This document shows positions 55,522-63,590 of a stretch of 64,000 bases of DNA, piece after piece. The notes under the pieces were generated by a model that saw only the letters and a program-made list of their open reading frames with translations, ran no database searches and was not told where the DNA came from. This DNA comes from Pseudomonas migulae (GTDB lineage Bacteria > Pseudomonadota > Gammaproteobacteria > Pseudomonadales > Pseudomonadaceae). Each line of letters opens with the position of its first letter. Position 1 is the stretch's first letter. Where the stretch lies: positions 6,126,501 through 6,190,500 of the forward strand of contig NZ_JALJWR010000001.1 of assembly GCF_024169315.1 (NCBI RefSeq), given 5' to 3'. The translations under genes were made by a program, and so were the position numbers.

Positions 55522-55737
55522 TTATTGCCGGAGCTTGAGAATTCCAATGGTGATAGCAGACGCGTTCGCATCGAGAGTCTGCAATGCAGTGACGGCGTTC
55601 TCGTGGGTTTCGCTTGAGCCACTGGCTTTAGCCCATAGGGCCACTTCTTCGATTGCAGAAGCCAAAGCGTGCTGGTTGTGCAGCAGGAGTGTTAGAACGT
55701 CTGCTATAGCTATATGGACATCTGTGTTTTCTGCCAT
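55522..55737 (-). CDS. small hypothetical protein
   Basis: A 71-residue, largely helical protein (AIADVLTLLLHNQHALASAI and then THENAVTALQTLDANASA). AAGGATG lies about 9 bases before ATG 55737, which supports it as a real gene. Separated from the resolvase by the res-like region and read the same way. I do not recognise it; size and helix content would also fit an antitoxin or a regulator, but nothing shows this. Confidence 0.55.
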   Translation of the reverse strand: MAENTDVHIAIADVLTLLLHNQHALASAIEEVALWAKASGSSETHENAVTALQTLDANASAITIGILKLRQ

Positions 55738-55897
55738 GGGTGGTCATCCTTGAGGGGTGGCAAGGATAGTAGTTCAACTTGAAGCTGGCTGAGGCTGTAG
55801 TGCGGACATGTCAACAGGAGCCTAAGCACTGGGAGGTTGGTGGCATTGCCGAATGGCCAGTACACTCAGGCATGACCAGTTCGAAGCAAGGTGAGTG

Positions 55898-56830
55898 ATG
55901 GGAAACGTTTTTGAGAAGCCTTTTGATACTGCACGTCAGTTGCTTGACTACGTTTCACCTCTTAATGAAGTTTGGAAAAACGGCAAATACGTCTTCAGGG
56001 GCCAGCCAAGCGACGAATACAAGCTAACCCCTTCTGTATGCCGTAATGGCGAGGGGTCATTTGGGTACGGCTCCCCTCGAAGAATGTTCGACAAATCAAG
56101 TTCAGGCCAAGTCCGCTTTGAACTAGACATTCTGAAGAAATTCTTAGATGGCTGTGACCGGTCTGGATTAATTGTGCCCGGATATACAGAACAGATTAGA
56201 GACAGGTTGCTAACTGCTCAACACTCGTTCATGAGTGGACACAGACCATGGCCTCAGCAAGAAATGCACCAAATCATGGCGATAGCTCAGCACTATGAAG
56301 TGCCAACCCGCCTTCTAGACTGGACTGATCGAAGCTTTGTTGCATGTTACTTCGCCGCAGCATCAGCGAGCTTTGAGATTGACTTTATGGGGATGCCAAA
56401 GATTGCTGTGTGGGCGCTGGAAACAACTTCTGCTCCTTTCTGGAAAACGGTGAAGATCATTCGACCACCGGGAGGCACAAGCCAGAATCAAGCGGCTCAG
56501 TCTGGTTTGTTCACTGCTCACCACGCGAAGGATTACAGTGTAGACGATACATACACGACTGATGCACTTGAGGACGTTCAAGAGATATACGACATAACGA
56601 GTGGCTATGCTCCGCTTATCAAAATGACGCTACCATTAAGTGAAGCACCGGACTTGTTGGAGTTGTGTTCAAAGATGGGCATTGATGGCTCAACCCTCTT
56701 CCCCGGATTCCACGGTGTAGCAAAGATGGTTAAAGACTGGGGTAATGTCGAGATTGGAGTCAGGCATACACAGTCAGCAATAGACGAATACAACGCTGAT
56801 AACTTCGACCATGATCCAGACTTCCATTGA
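55898..56830 (+). CDS. FRG-domain protein
   Basis: A 310-residue protein. The FRG domain is recognised from its name-giving motif YVFRGQPSDEYKLTPS (about residues 31-46) and from QHYEVPTRLLDWTDRSFVA (about 130-148), whose Gln-His-Tyr and Leu-Leu-Asp-Trp are conserved. FRG domains are found widely in bacteria near mobile genes and have been seen in defence systems; the biochemical activity is unsettled. ATG 55898 follows AAGGTGAG; a GTG three bases earlier is an alternative. A small gene follows on the same strand after 117 bases. Confidence 0.85.
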   Translation: MGNVFEKPFDTARQLLDYVSPLNEVWKNGKYVFRGQPSDEYKLTPSVCRNGEGSFGYGSPRRMFDKSSSGQVRFELDILKKFLDGCDRSGLIVPGYTEQIRDRLLTAQHSFMSGHRPWPQQEMHQIMAIAQHYEVPTRLLDWTDRSFVACYFAAASASFEIDFMGMPKIAVWALETTSAPFWKTVKIIRPPGGTSQNQAAQSGLFTAHHAKDYSVDDTYTTDALEDVQEIYDITSGYAPLIKMTLPLSEAPDLLELCSKMGIDGSTLFPGFHGVAKMVKDWGNVEIGVRHTQSAIDEYNADNFDHDPDFH

Positions 56831-56947
56831 TAGCAAAAAAAACACGATAATGGCGGATAGCCATTGAAAAGCCAGCATCCTGCCCCCATACCTTGATCAC
56901 ACCGCACTTCGCGGTTAGTCAGGCTACAATGAGAAAGGATGCATCGT

Positions 56948-57274
56948 ATGATCAAGGTAATGCTGTCGCTGGACCTCACAAATGCAAAGGATAACCGACC
57001 TGAGTTCTATAGCGCCTTGGAAGACGCTGGTTGGAAAAAGGCACAAAATGTTGATACCGTCTGGTTGCAAGATTTCAGTAAGTATACAAGTCTCGATGAG
57101 CAGACTCTAACCAATATTAGGAATGATATTGCTAGGCCGCTCCTAGATGCTTATAAAAACCTAAAGCTGGATAAAATTTACTACGTCGCCCAAATAGGTA
57201 ACGGCGCAGTCATTAGCCGCGTAGTTGAAAAACGTAATGGCGAGCTGAAGGCTTACGTTGAAAACCTGTTTTGA
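56948..57274 (+). CDS. small protein with possible Cas2/GhoS-like ferredoxin fold
   Basis: A 108-residue protein. AAAGGA lies 8 bases before the ATG at 56948. The order of elements reads strand (MIKVMLSLDL), helix (RPEFYSALEDAGW), strand with TVWLQDF, a second helix (TLTNIRNDIARPLLDAY) and strand (KIYYVAQIG), as in Cas2-like and GhoS-type ferredoxin folds. An Asp at the end of the first strand fits Cas2, but the match is by eye only. It follows the FRG gene on the same strand, so the two may act as a pair. The 189 bases after it (57275-57463) show no gene. Confidence 0.5.
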   Translation: MIKVMLSLDLTNAKDNRPEFYSALEDAGWKKAQNVDTVWLQDFSKYTSLDEQTLTNIRNDIARPLLDAYKNLKLDKIYYVAQIGNGAVISRVVEKRNGELKAYVENLF

Positions 57275-57463
57275 TTAGCTAATCCTATAAGAATCCGGTG
57301 ACTAAACACCACCGGATTTTAAGCAGTAGGTAAACCAGATACACCACTTCCCGGAGTAACACCAGTGTGTTTGTGGGTATCAAATGGAATCCCGTTGAAT
57401 GCCCATGTTTCGCTGATTTTGGTGTTGCCCGTTAGTAACCTAGCCATCATAGGAAATCCCCGC

Positions 57464-57691
57464 CTATCTCCCCAACTCCTTCTCCACCAAGAGAATCAGC
57501 GTGGATGGGCTGCACTTCAACGCACCGGCTAACTTGAATAGGATTGCAATCGTAGGCTGATTGACGCCCCTTTCGATCAGACTGACGTAGTTGCGTTGCA
57601 CATCTGCTTCCAGTGCTAACTGTTCTTGGGTCAGGCTCGCTTCCTGTCTTTTCTGTCGCAGTACACGCCCAAAGGCTACCCCGATCTCCAA
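57464..57691 (-). CDS. XRE-family helix-turn-helix regulator
   Basis: A 75-residue lambda-repressor-like DNA-binding protein. The five-helix domain covers nearly the whole length, with LTQEQLALEADVQRNYVSLI for the two HTH helices and ERGVNQPTIAILFKLAGAL after. The start is TTG 57691, supported by GGAGGG about 6 bases upstream; no ATG fits. A perfect dyad (TTCACA-N6-TGTGAA) lies 56 bases upstream, between it and the divergent secreted-protein gene. It resembles controller proteins of restriction or phage-like systems. The role is inferred. Confidence 0.88.
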   Translation of the reverse strand: MEIGVAFGRVLRQKRQEASLTQEQLALEADVQRNYVSLIERGVNQPTIAILFKLAGALKCSPSTLILLVEKELGR

Positions 57692-57746
57692 TGCAATCCC
57701 TCCACGCTAGTGAGCGGGCACTGTCATGGTTGAGCATCGGCGGGTC

Positions 57747-57764
57747 TTCACAATATACTGTGAA
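57747..57764. promoter_or_regulatory. candidate operator of the XRE regulator
   Basis: TTCACA-ATATAC-TGTGAA, a perfect 18-base dyad in the divergent region between the XRE gene and the gene at 57806. The half-site recurs at 48971-48992 and 48953. Confidence 0.6.
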
Positions 57765-57805
57765 TATCACGTCCAAATAAATGAAGCCCACCAAAGGAAC
57801 GCTTG

Positions 57806-58126
57806 ATGAACACCGTTACTCGTTTGCTCTGCCTGCTGCCCCTGATCGCGTCTGCTGCCGCTATGGCTGACACCTACCCAAAGCGAACGCTCGTTGCTGG
57901 TTCGATGGTTTGCTACAAGGCTGGTGACTGGACAAAGATGGTGGAGGCGTCCCTTGATCAGGACGAAGATGAGGCTGAACGCTTGATCGACTCGGGAAAG
58001 TGCCGAACGATCTCAACAGCTACCAAGGTCAATTTCATCGAAGGTCCTAAGGACGGCGACAAGTCAGCATTGATCCAGCTTCCCAGCGGGAAAACCGCCA
58101 TGACAGCGAATGGTTGGCTGCGTTGA
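57806..58126 (+). CDS. small secreted protein, unknown
   Basis: A 106-residue product. A signal peptide (about 1-21, ending in SAAAMADT) is followed by a short mature domain with two Cys (VCYKAGDW and SGKCRT) that may form a disulfide. AAAGGAACGC stands 8 bases before ATG 57806. It is divergent from the XRE gene and next to a dyad that may control both. The gene after it codes for a small membrane protein. I do not recognise the family. Confidence 0.75.
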   Translation: MNTVTRLLCLLPLIASAAAMADTYPKRTLVAGSMVCYKAGDWTKMVEASLDQDEDEAERLIDSGKCRTISTATKVNFIEGPKDGDKSALIQLPSGKTAMTANGWLR

Positions 58127-58187
58127 TTCATTATCCAATGAGCCATTGGGCACACCACACCAGCCTCAGACCGAGTAAGGGCAGGAC

Positions 58188-58496
58188 ATGAACGAAAAAC
58201 TGTTTGTACTCACCACCCAGAAGAAGAAAACGAATCACATCCTGCACGTGATTATGACGGTGCTCACTGGAGGACTCTGGCTGTTGGTGTGGGGAATCAC
58301 CATGCGGAGCAATGACGCTCACAACAATAAAATCGACAAACAGATCAATCAGATCATGCTCTATAAGACGCAAGGCTTGAGTGATACCGGCACTTACCAA
58401 CAAATCAAGAATGACCAATTGAACTGTGATGTGCTTCAAGGGCGAGTGATCTTTGTGATTCTGGTAGTGGTGTTTCTGTACTTCTACTTGCGATAA
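58188..58496 (+). CDS. small two-helix membrane protein
   Basis: A 102-residue protein with two membrane segments (about residues 18-38, HVIMTVLTGGLWLLVWGI, and 82-100, GRVIFVILVVVFLYFYL). The N-terminus MNEKLFVLTTQKKKTNHIL resembles short hypothetical proteins seen in many gamma-proteobacterial islands. GGGCAGGAC lies before the ATG. It is 61 bases after the secreted-protein gene and probably in the same transcript. No function can be given. Confidence 0.72.
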   Translation: MNEKLFVLTTQKKKTNHILHVIMTVLTGGLWLLVWGITMRSNDAHNNKIDKQINQIMLYKTQGLSDTGTYQQIKNDQLNCDVLQGRVIFVILVVVFLYFYLR

Positions 58497-58652
58497 CTGC
58501 TGCACACGTAAAGCGGAGCTTTGAGCATGAGACCCTGCCAGCTTCGCTGAAGTGTGTTTGAGCCAAAGTGTTCGCATCGAAAGCGTGAGCTTCAACTGTA
58601 CTCAGCTACGGCGTGACAGCCGACTTTCCTTCGGATGTACTCTAATAATTAA

Positions 58653-58860
58653 ATGAGATTTACACAAAATCAGCTCTTCGCTTTTGATCTTGCTCTTCTT
58701 TGTTGGTGCAAAAATGAATGCGGAAGTATTCAGTGCTCCTTCGTTAGCGGATGCTGACAGTTATACACATCACCTTCGGTGGAAGCAGATCAAGAGCTTG
58801 GATGTTGATACTATATTAATCTACTGGAGTGCTGATCCAGAATCGGGACGATACGACTGA
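58653..58860 (+). pseudogene. frameshifted remnant of a small secreted protein
   Basis: From ATG 58653 the frame reads MRFTQNQLF and soon stops. Removing one T at 58659-58661 would join it to the frame that ends at 58860, giving MRLHKISSSLLILLFFVGA, a textbook signal peptide, then NAEVFSAPSLADADSY to the end. As it stands the second frame has only an internal ATG at 58714. A single-base change thus separates a plausible 68-residue secreted protein from a broken one. No strong ribosome site is seen. The rest of 58497-58964 is empty. Confidence 0.35.
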
Positions 58861-58964
58861 TGTTATTAAAACTGCACACCTTTCCTAGTAAGGCTCTTAG
58901 GATCAATGTGCATTTTTTACCTTGCAAACTAAAGCTAGGGTTGCGATGTGCAACTGGTTTTAAC

Positions 58965-60449
58965 TTAAGCTGCTTGACCCGCTCGCCAGTCCTCTCTCCA
59001 GCTTGGTAGTGTGTTTCGATGTACACCAGTCAGGCGAGCAATTTCAGCATTCTTCTTGCCTTGTGCAAACAACTCGCAGACTTGAACTCTACGTACGTCC
59101 ACAGTCGTTCTACGGTCTTCACCCACTGGACATATTTCAGACAAGCTCCAATCGATCACGGCATGTGGCATATAGGTGGCGATAAGATAATCAGCCACTC
59201 GCCCATCTTGCACAAACAGTTGTATTGGCTTGGTGTTACGTCTGTCTCGTACTGCTGTCCGAGTCGCTGCCTGTAAGCTGGGCTCCAAAAATCTGGTGAC
59301 GATGAATCCTTGGCGAAACTCTCGACCATACTTTGTTGCCAGAAACTCCAGTGCGAGCTGATCGGATGGCGATGGGTTTCCACCAAACAGAAGAATTGCA
59401 TCAGTTTCGCCCTGATACTCGTTCAAGCCTCGACTGTCGATTGAGCAGCGATGCACAGTTCCCCTTGGCAACCATCTCAAACCCGCCCAATTGTTGCTGA
59501 ATAGCAGAGGAGTTCCAGTAGTTCGCTGGAGAGCTGCCTTCAAAATGTCGTCAATCACCAGAAGCTCTCCCTGCTTCGGCTGATCCGTAGCACCGCCACC
59601 ATGGGCAATCATAGTCACTGCGGATTTGCTGTAGTTGCGCCCCTTTGGCATGACAGGGTAGATCGTGACAGCAGAGGTGTAGCCTTCAAACGCTGGAGTG
59701 AAATCCGACCTAGCGTATGTGACACCATGCACCTGAGCAAAATCATCGAACTGACTGCCAATTACACTGGCCGCAAGAACGTGCACCTCTTCTGCCGCAG
59801 CGAAGGTGTCCCAGCAACTGGACTCAACAACTGCTCGAACATATCTGTTGCCATTGGGAATCTCCGAATCAATAAAGACCGGGTGCCCATCCTTCAAGCA
59901 CTCGTAGATGCGAGCCCCTTCCTTGCTCAGCATCGACGTGCGTTCAGCTCCCGCTGATACCGCCTTGAAAGTCGCCAATGATGTTTCAATCGCACCAGCA
60001 CAACCTTCCCGGATGTATAAACGCCCATCATGCTCCATTGCATTCACGAACAGTTGAGCAAGCTCTGACGGCTCGAATGGGAAAGCTGGAAAATCAACCA
60101 CAGGAGGTAGTTCGTCGACGACTAGCGTCCAGCTCCTGAGCAAATTGGGTCGTACGGCGAAAATGCTCTGATGTGTCGTGATTATCAGATGGCTTTCTTT
60201 CTTTTTCAAAGCAGCCATCAGCTCCGTGCCAACGTGATCACAGGTGGTGGAGTTGATGACACGGTAAGGCACGCCAGCTGGCAAGCGGCGAACAAAGCTA
60301 TCAGAGAGATCAAGGGTAGGGAGTGCAAGAACGATGGAGTGTCGCGCAGAAAGCAGAGACGGAATCTGGGTAATGAATGCTTGAGTCTTGCCCGCTCCGG
60401 GAGCGGATACGGCGGTGTTGATTACTTTATTGGGGGCGATACTAGTCAT
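58965..60449 (-). CDS. DEAD/DEAH-like helicase or ATPase of mobile-element type
   Basis: A 494-residue protein. Walker A is SAPGAGKTQAF (about residues 15-25), a motif Ia-like THQSIFAVR follows at about 92-100, and Walker B with DEL is VVDELPP (110-116), as in superfamily 2 helicases. The second RecA-like half is less clear (RQGFIVTRFLEPSLQAATRT). The C-terminal 40 residues form a helix-turn-helix of the resolvase/transposase type (FAQGKKNAEIARLTGVHRNT). ATG 60449 has GAGAAACC upstream. Such proteins occur in plasmids and islands, perhaps for replication. It is downstream of the integrase on the same strand. Confidence 0.75.
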   Translation of the reverse strand: MTSIAPNKVINTAVSAPGAGKTQAFITQIPSLLSARHSIVLALPTLDLSDSFVRRLPAGVPYRVINSTTCDHVGTELMAALKKKESHLIITTHQSIFAVRPNLLRSWTLVVDELPPVVDFPAFPFEPSELAQLFVNAMEHDGRLYIREGCAGAIETSLATFKAVSAGAERTSMLSKEGARIYECLKDGHPVFIDSEIPNGNRYVRAVVESSCWDTFAAAEEVHVLAASVIGSQFDDFAQVHGVTYARSDFTPAFEGYTSAVTIYPVMPKGRNYSKSAVTMIAHGGGATDQPKQGELLVIDDILKAALQRTTGTPLLFSNNWAGLRWLPRGTVHRCSIDSRGLNEYQGETDAILLFGGNPSPSDQLALEFLATKYGREFRQGFIVTRFLEPSLQAATRTAVRDRRNTKPIQLFVQDGRVADYLIATYMPHAVIDWSLSEICPVGEDRRTTVDVRRVQVCELFAQGKKNAEIARLTGVHRNTLPSWREDWRAGQAA

Positions 60450-60869
60450 CTAGGTTTCTCCTGTTCAGTTTATGTCATAGGCAATTCCCTCGGGGTTGTG
60501 CCGGTTTGATTTGGTAAATCACAGGCGTTAAAAAGCCCCCTTGCAAGGCACCGATTCGGTGGTCGCGGTGGAGGCTTCTAAGTTGTCTGTCTACCTACTT
60601 GGTAGACGATGTATTATGCATATTTTCGACTGGCGGTCAAGGGCAGTCTTGACAGGGGCGATTTCATCAGAAACCGTTTTTCGTGGTGAAGAACGCCTTT
60701 TGCTTAGCTCAGACACCCATGTAAGCCCGTAAACACGGGGCGGGACGGAAGTGCTCGTTCGGAAACCGGCGAATCTAGTGCAGGTTTTGACGCGGTTCTC
60801 GGAGGTATTGAGTAAGTTTCTGGAACCGCCAACCCTACGTTCGCCAAGGTTGGCAGTCCGTCCGTTGCA
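60450..60869. other. non-coding region between integrase and helicase
   Basis: About 420 bases without a gene I can support; short open frames at 60541-60732 (plus) and 60704-60901 (minus) lack ribosome sites. It contains several dyads: CACCG-AAT-CGGTG on the minus strand near 60550-60562, CCTTGCAAGG near 60539-60548 and the 60589 palindrome. This could hold the helicase promoter, an excision-factor site or an origin. Confidence 0.5.
60589..60607. promoter_or_regulatory. perfect palindrome between integrase and helicase genes
   Basis: GTCTACC-TACTT-GGTAGAC, 7-base arms and a 5-base centre, 140 bases before the helicase start. It has the form of an operator or iteron-like site; no second copy was seen. 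Confidence 0.55.
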
Positions 60870-61826
60870 TCAGTCGATGAGGTGCAGTACGTCCCTGACA
60901 TTGAGGTGGGAATATCGTGCGACGGATCGAGTATCTCTATGTCCTGAGACGATCATGATCTGGGAATTGTTGAATCCCTTCTTTGCGACGTTGGTGATTC
61001 TGGTGTGCCTGAGTTGGTGCAGTCTGACGCTACTGTCCAAACCTGCCTTTACACGTGCCAGACGCACAGCCTGAGATACGGCGTGTGGAGTGACGGTGAA
61101 TAGCACTCCATTTGGGTAGCGTTCCACAGTGGCCCACAGTTGGGCGAATTCAAGAATTTCGACGGCTCGGTGGGTAAGGGGAACTGATCGTGTACCGTTC
61201 TTCCCGTCGATCACATCGGCAATACGATCTTTGAGGTGCAGGCAGTCCTTGGTCAGCTTCAGGATTTCAGACCGTCTCATCGCAGTCTCATATGCCAACT
61301 CAATGATGGGTTTCATGGTGGGAGATAACTTTGCCAGCAGTCGCTCAAGCTCGGTTGCACTGATCACCTTGTCAGAAGACCGGTCTGGCTTCGGTAGTGC
61401 GATATCAGCTACAGGGTTGTGAATGTCGATCAGCAAGCCGCGTTTTGCGAATCGGTAGAACCGCGACATGAAGGCGAGTTGAATTCTGCATGTGGCTGGC
61501 TTCACCTTCTTCAATCTCATGATCTTGAAGTCGTTGATCATCTGAGGCGTGATTTCGTGAATAGGCTGAGTGAAGTGTCTACCCAGATGCTCCACGATCT
61601 TCAGTGCGTGGTCGTAGCTGCCTTTCCCCTTGAGCATCGTTTCGCAATACGTCATGCCCAACGTATAAATGGTGTGGTGCTTGCAATCCATCGTCACGGC
61701 TTCTAGCTGGTTCGCCCATGACTCTGCTTCAGCTTTGGTGTTGAAGGTTTTCGACTGGGGAGGTTTGCCCTTTATCCGTACCTGAGCATTCCAGTTGCCG
61801 GACGGAAGTAAGCGGAAATTGGCCAT
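60870..61826 (-). CDS. tyrosine-type site-specific integrase
   Basis: A 318-residue phage-type integrase. All catalytic residues are visible: Arg 184 in TAMRRSEIL, His 270 and Arg 273 in LHQLRHTRIT, His 296 in VSGHRDTRS and the nucleophile Tyr 305 in ARYSHLN. The N-terminal arm-binding part (GNWNAQVRIKGKPPQSKTF) and a SAM-like core-binding domain (about 55-145) precede. The gene starts 78 bases inside the right direct repeat and points inward, the standard place for an enzyme that inserts its element at the tRNA. Confidence 0.96.
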   Translation of the reverse strand: MANFRLLPSGNWNAQVRIKGKPPQSKTFNTKAEAESWANQLEAVTMDCKHHTIYTLGMTYCETMLKGKGSYDHALKIVEHLGRHFTQPIHEITPQMINDFKIMRLKKVKPATCRIQLAFMSRFYRFAKRGLLIDIHNPVADIALPKPDRSSDKVISATELERLLAKLSPTMKPIIELAYETAMRRSEILKLTKDCLHLKDRIADVIDGKNGTRSVPLTHRAVEILEFAQLWATVERYPNGVLFTVTPHAVSQAVRLARVKAGLDSSVRLHQLRHTRITNVAKKGFNNSQIMIVSGHRDTRSVARYSHLNVRDVLHLID

Positions 61827-61903
61827 TGTTGACGCCTCATAATGTGAATGGGCGTTCTGTGAAACCCTTGAGCACCAAGGCTTGAAGCTTGCTCAAGCAG
61901 ACA

Positions 61904-62011
61904 TTGACATGGTGGGGGTCGTTGGTTCGAGTCCAATCGCGCCTACCAAACAAAATCCGCTCTGCTGGGCGGTCTAGAAGGGCTCACCGAAAGGTGGGCC
62001 CTTTTTTGTTG
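61904..62011. repeat. attR-type direct repeat of the genomic island
   Basis: Copy of the last 45 bases of tRNA-Val(GAC) plus its terminator, matching 48824-48931 with one mismatch (61984). The upstream tRNA half is missing, so it is not a functional tRNA. Bases to the right continue the chromosome. Confidence 0.93.
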
Positions 62012-62166
62012 CCTGCGTTTATACATCGTTTGCAAAGGCTCCCCGTCATTCCAGTCAGGTACCGCCCTCCGTACCAGATGCAAAGCTGAGGTGATGGCAA
62101 TTTGGCATTGCTCAAGTTTACGGGTATTGTAGCGCCCGAGATCACCCCCACGGCATGGACGCGGTA

Positions 62167-62544
62167 ATGACAACAGAGCCTTCAATCGTTACGAAGCAAG
62201 AGACTCACTTGGGCTACCAAATCCAGGTTGCTACAGTCGGGCCGATCAAAACACAGCAGGACGAACCGGAAAACCTGAGCGCGCATCACAACGCCAGGAT
62301 TTCGATTTGGTTCGACGGCAAAGAGATCAGCGAGGCAAGTGAAGCGCCTTCGATGCGTTTTGTGTCGCGTGAAGATGCCGCTGAGTTTGGTTTCGAAATC
62401 GGCCGAATGATTGTCGCGCAGCGTCGCAAATCTACTGCTTTCCAGCTTATCGATCGTGCGTGCGAACTCTTCAAGTTGCCGCGATTGCTGTTCCGTCCTC
62501 AGGATTTCAGGTCGCGTCAGGGGCGCGAAGTGGGCGGACTCTGA
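62167..62544 (+). CDS. hypothetical protein
   Basis: A 125-residue basic protein without signal or membrane segment. It has a strand-rich N-terminal half (GYQIQVATVGPI, then ARISIWFDGKEIS) and a helical second half (FVSREDAAEFGFEIGRMIVA). The frame opens at ATG 62155; the next ATG at 62167 is preferred, but neither has a good ribosome site. It is the first gene after the island, in chromosomal-type codon use. I do not recognise it. The stretch 62012-62166 before it holds nothing else I can support. Confidence 0.6.
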   Translation: MTTEPSIVTKQETHLGYQIQVATVGPIKTQQDEPENLSAHHNARISIWFDGKEISEASEAPSMRFVSREDAAEFGFEIGRMIVAQRRKSTAFQLIDRACELFKLPRLLFRPQDFRSRQGREVGGL

Positions 62545-62760
62545 TTCACTTTCGTTTACTGATCTCAGCCGTGAGCGCATCACCGAGGACGTGACCCGGG
62601 TGATTGCCTCATTCAGTACTGCGCGCAAGCATTCCCGGCAGCCGTACGAGTGTTGGCAGTTCTGAGCGATTCACGTCTTCCATCCTTGGCGCAGGCAAGC
62701 TCCTGCTTTTTGGGCTACTACTTCAGGCCAATCCGAATGTTGGCTTGAGGGAGTATTTCG

Positions 62761-63216
62761 ATGCTTGTGCACTGGTTTCTTGCTGCGATCCATCTCTTGG
62801 CGTTTGCCCTGGGTTTTTGGGCGGTCCTGTCCCGCGGTACGGCTTTTCGGCGCCTGGCCAAAGGCGTGGGGGACGCTCGCAGCGTATTGATAGCGGATAA
62901 CCTATGGGGCATTTCTGCAGTCATCCTGTTAGTGACCGGTGGGATGCGTGCCTTCGGCGGGTACGAAAAAGGCACTGACTACTATCTTCATCAGCCGCTG
63001 TTCCATCTCAAGATGACGCTGTTCGTCCTCATTCTGCTGCTTGAAGTCGCGCCGATGGTGACGCTGATCAAATGGCGGATTGCGCAGGCGCGGGGTGCAT
63101 CCATCAATTCCGGCCGTGCAACGCTGTTTGCACGGATCAGTCATATCGAAGCGCTGCTGGTGCTGCTAATGGTCGTGGCGGCTACGGGTATGGCGCGGGG
63201 TGTGACGTTTGGTTAG
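62761..63216 (+). CDS. DUF2214-family membrane protein
   Basis: A 151-residue protein with four membrane segments (about residues 5-25, 48-66, 80-102 and 128-146). The sequence ARSVLIADNLWGISAVIL with the following TGGMRAFGGYEKGTDYYL and HLKMTLF matches DUF2214 as I know it. Role unknown. The ATG at 62761 has GAGGGAGTATTTCG before it. The 216 bases before it hold no gene. Confidence 0.88.
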   Translation: MLVHWFLAAIHLLAFALGFWAVLSRGTAFRRLAKGVGDARSVLIADNLWGISAVILLVTGGMRAFGGYEKGTDYYLHQPLFHLKMTLFVLILLLEVAPMVTLIKWRIAQARGASINSGRATLFARISHIEALLVLLMVVAATGMARGVTFG

Positions 63217-63398
63217 GCGGGTGCGATTGCGCTCTTCCCCCGGGATTTATCCGAAACGTCCGACAGCCATGACGTGAGACATGCCGCTAGTATCGGCTTC
63301 ACGTTGTGTGTGGGTGACTGCGGTGATGATGGCGACGCTTGAATCTTAGCCAGCCGTGGTTCCGGGGCGAACGGGCTGGCTACTGATTGCAGCAGGAT

Positions 63399-63590
63399 TC
63401 AGGATTGTGGCTTGTCCGGGGCGGTCAGGCCGGCCTGAATGCGCTGATAGATTTCTTCGCGGTGCACCGCAACGTCTTTCGGGGCGTTGATGCCAATTCT
63501 GACTTGCTGACCGCTTACGCCCAGAATGGTGATCGTAATGTCATCGCCAATGTTTATGCTTTCACCGACTTTGCGGGTGAGTATCAGCAT
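63399..63590 (-). CDS. csrA: CsrA-family translational regulator (RsmE-like)
   Basis: A 63-residue RNA-binding protein. The sequence [20 protein letters not shown], then [19 protein letters not shown] is that of CsrA/RsmA. Arg 44-type and Leu 4 positions for GGA binding in target leaders are present. The C-terminus [10 protein letters not shown] fits RsmE of the P. fluorescens group rather than RsmA as I recall. ATG 63590 begins at the family start; a longer frame to 63620 is possible. It represses or stabilises mRNAs of secondary metabolism and motility and is itself titrated by Rsm small RNAs. Confidence 0.95.

Larger units (their letters stand above)
48824..62011. mobile_element. genomic island integrated at tRNA-Val(GAC)
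   Basis: The element runs between two 108-base direct repeats 13,080 bases apart. It has a tyrosine integrase at the right end pointing inward, a helicase-like ATPase, a serine resolvase and mostly unrecognised cargo. The inside is clearly more AT-rich than the flanks, most strongly at 51240-54560. No conjugation, capsid or portal gene is seen, so it looks like an integrative island that needs help to move, not a full phage or conjugative element. Confidence 0.9.

Noticed and set aside
60704..60901. Possible 65-residue protein on the minus strand between integrase and helicase
   Set aside because: It overlaps the end of the integrase gene, lacks a ribosome site and shows no excisionase-type HTH.
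48792..62011. Complete prophage or conjugative element
   Set aside because: No capsid, portal, terminase, tail, relaxase or type IV secretion gene was found in the 13 kb.
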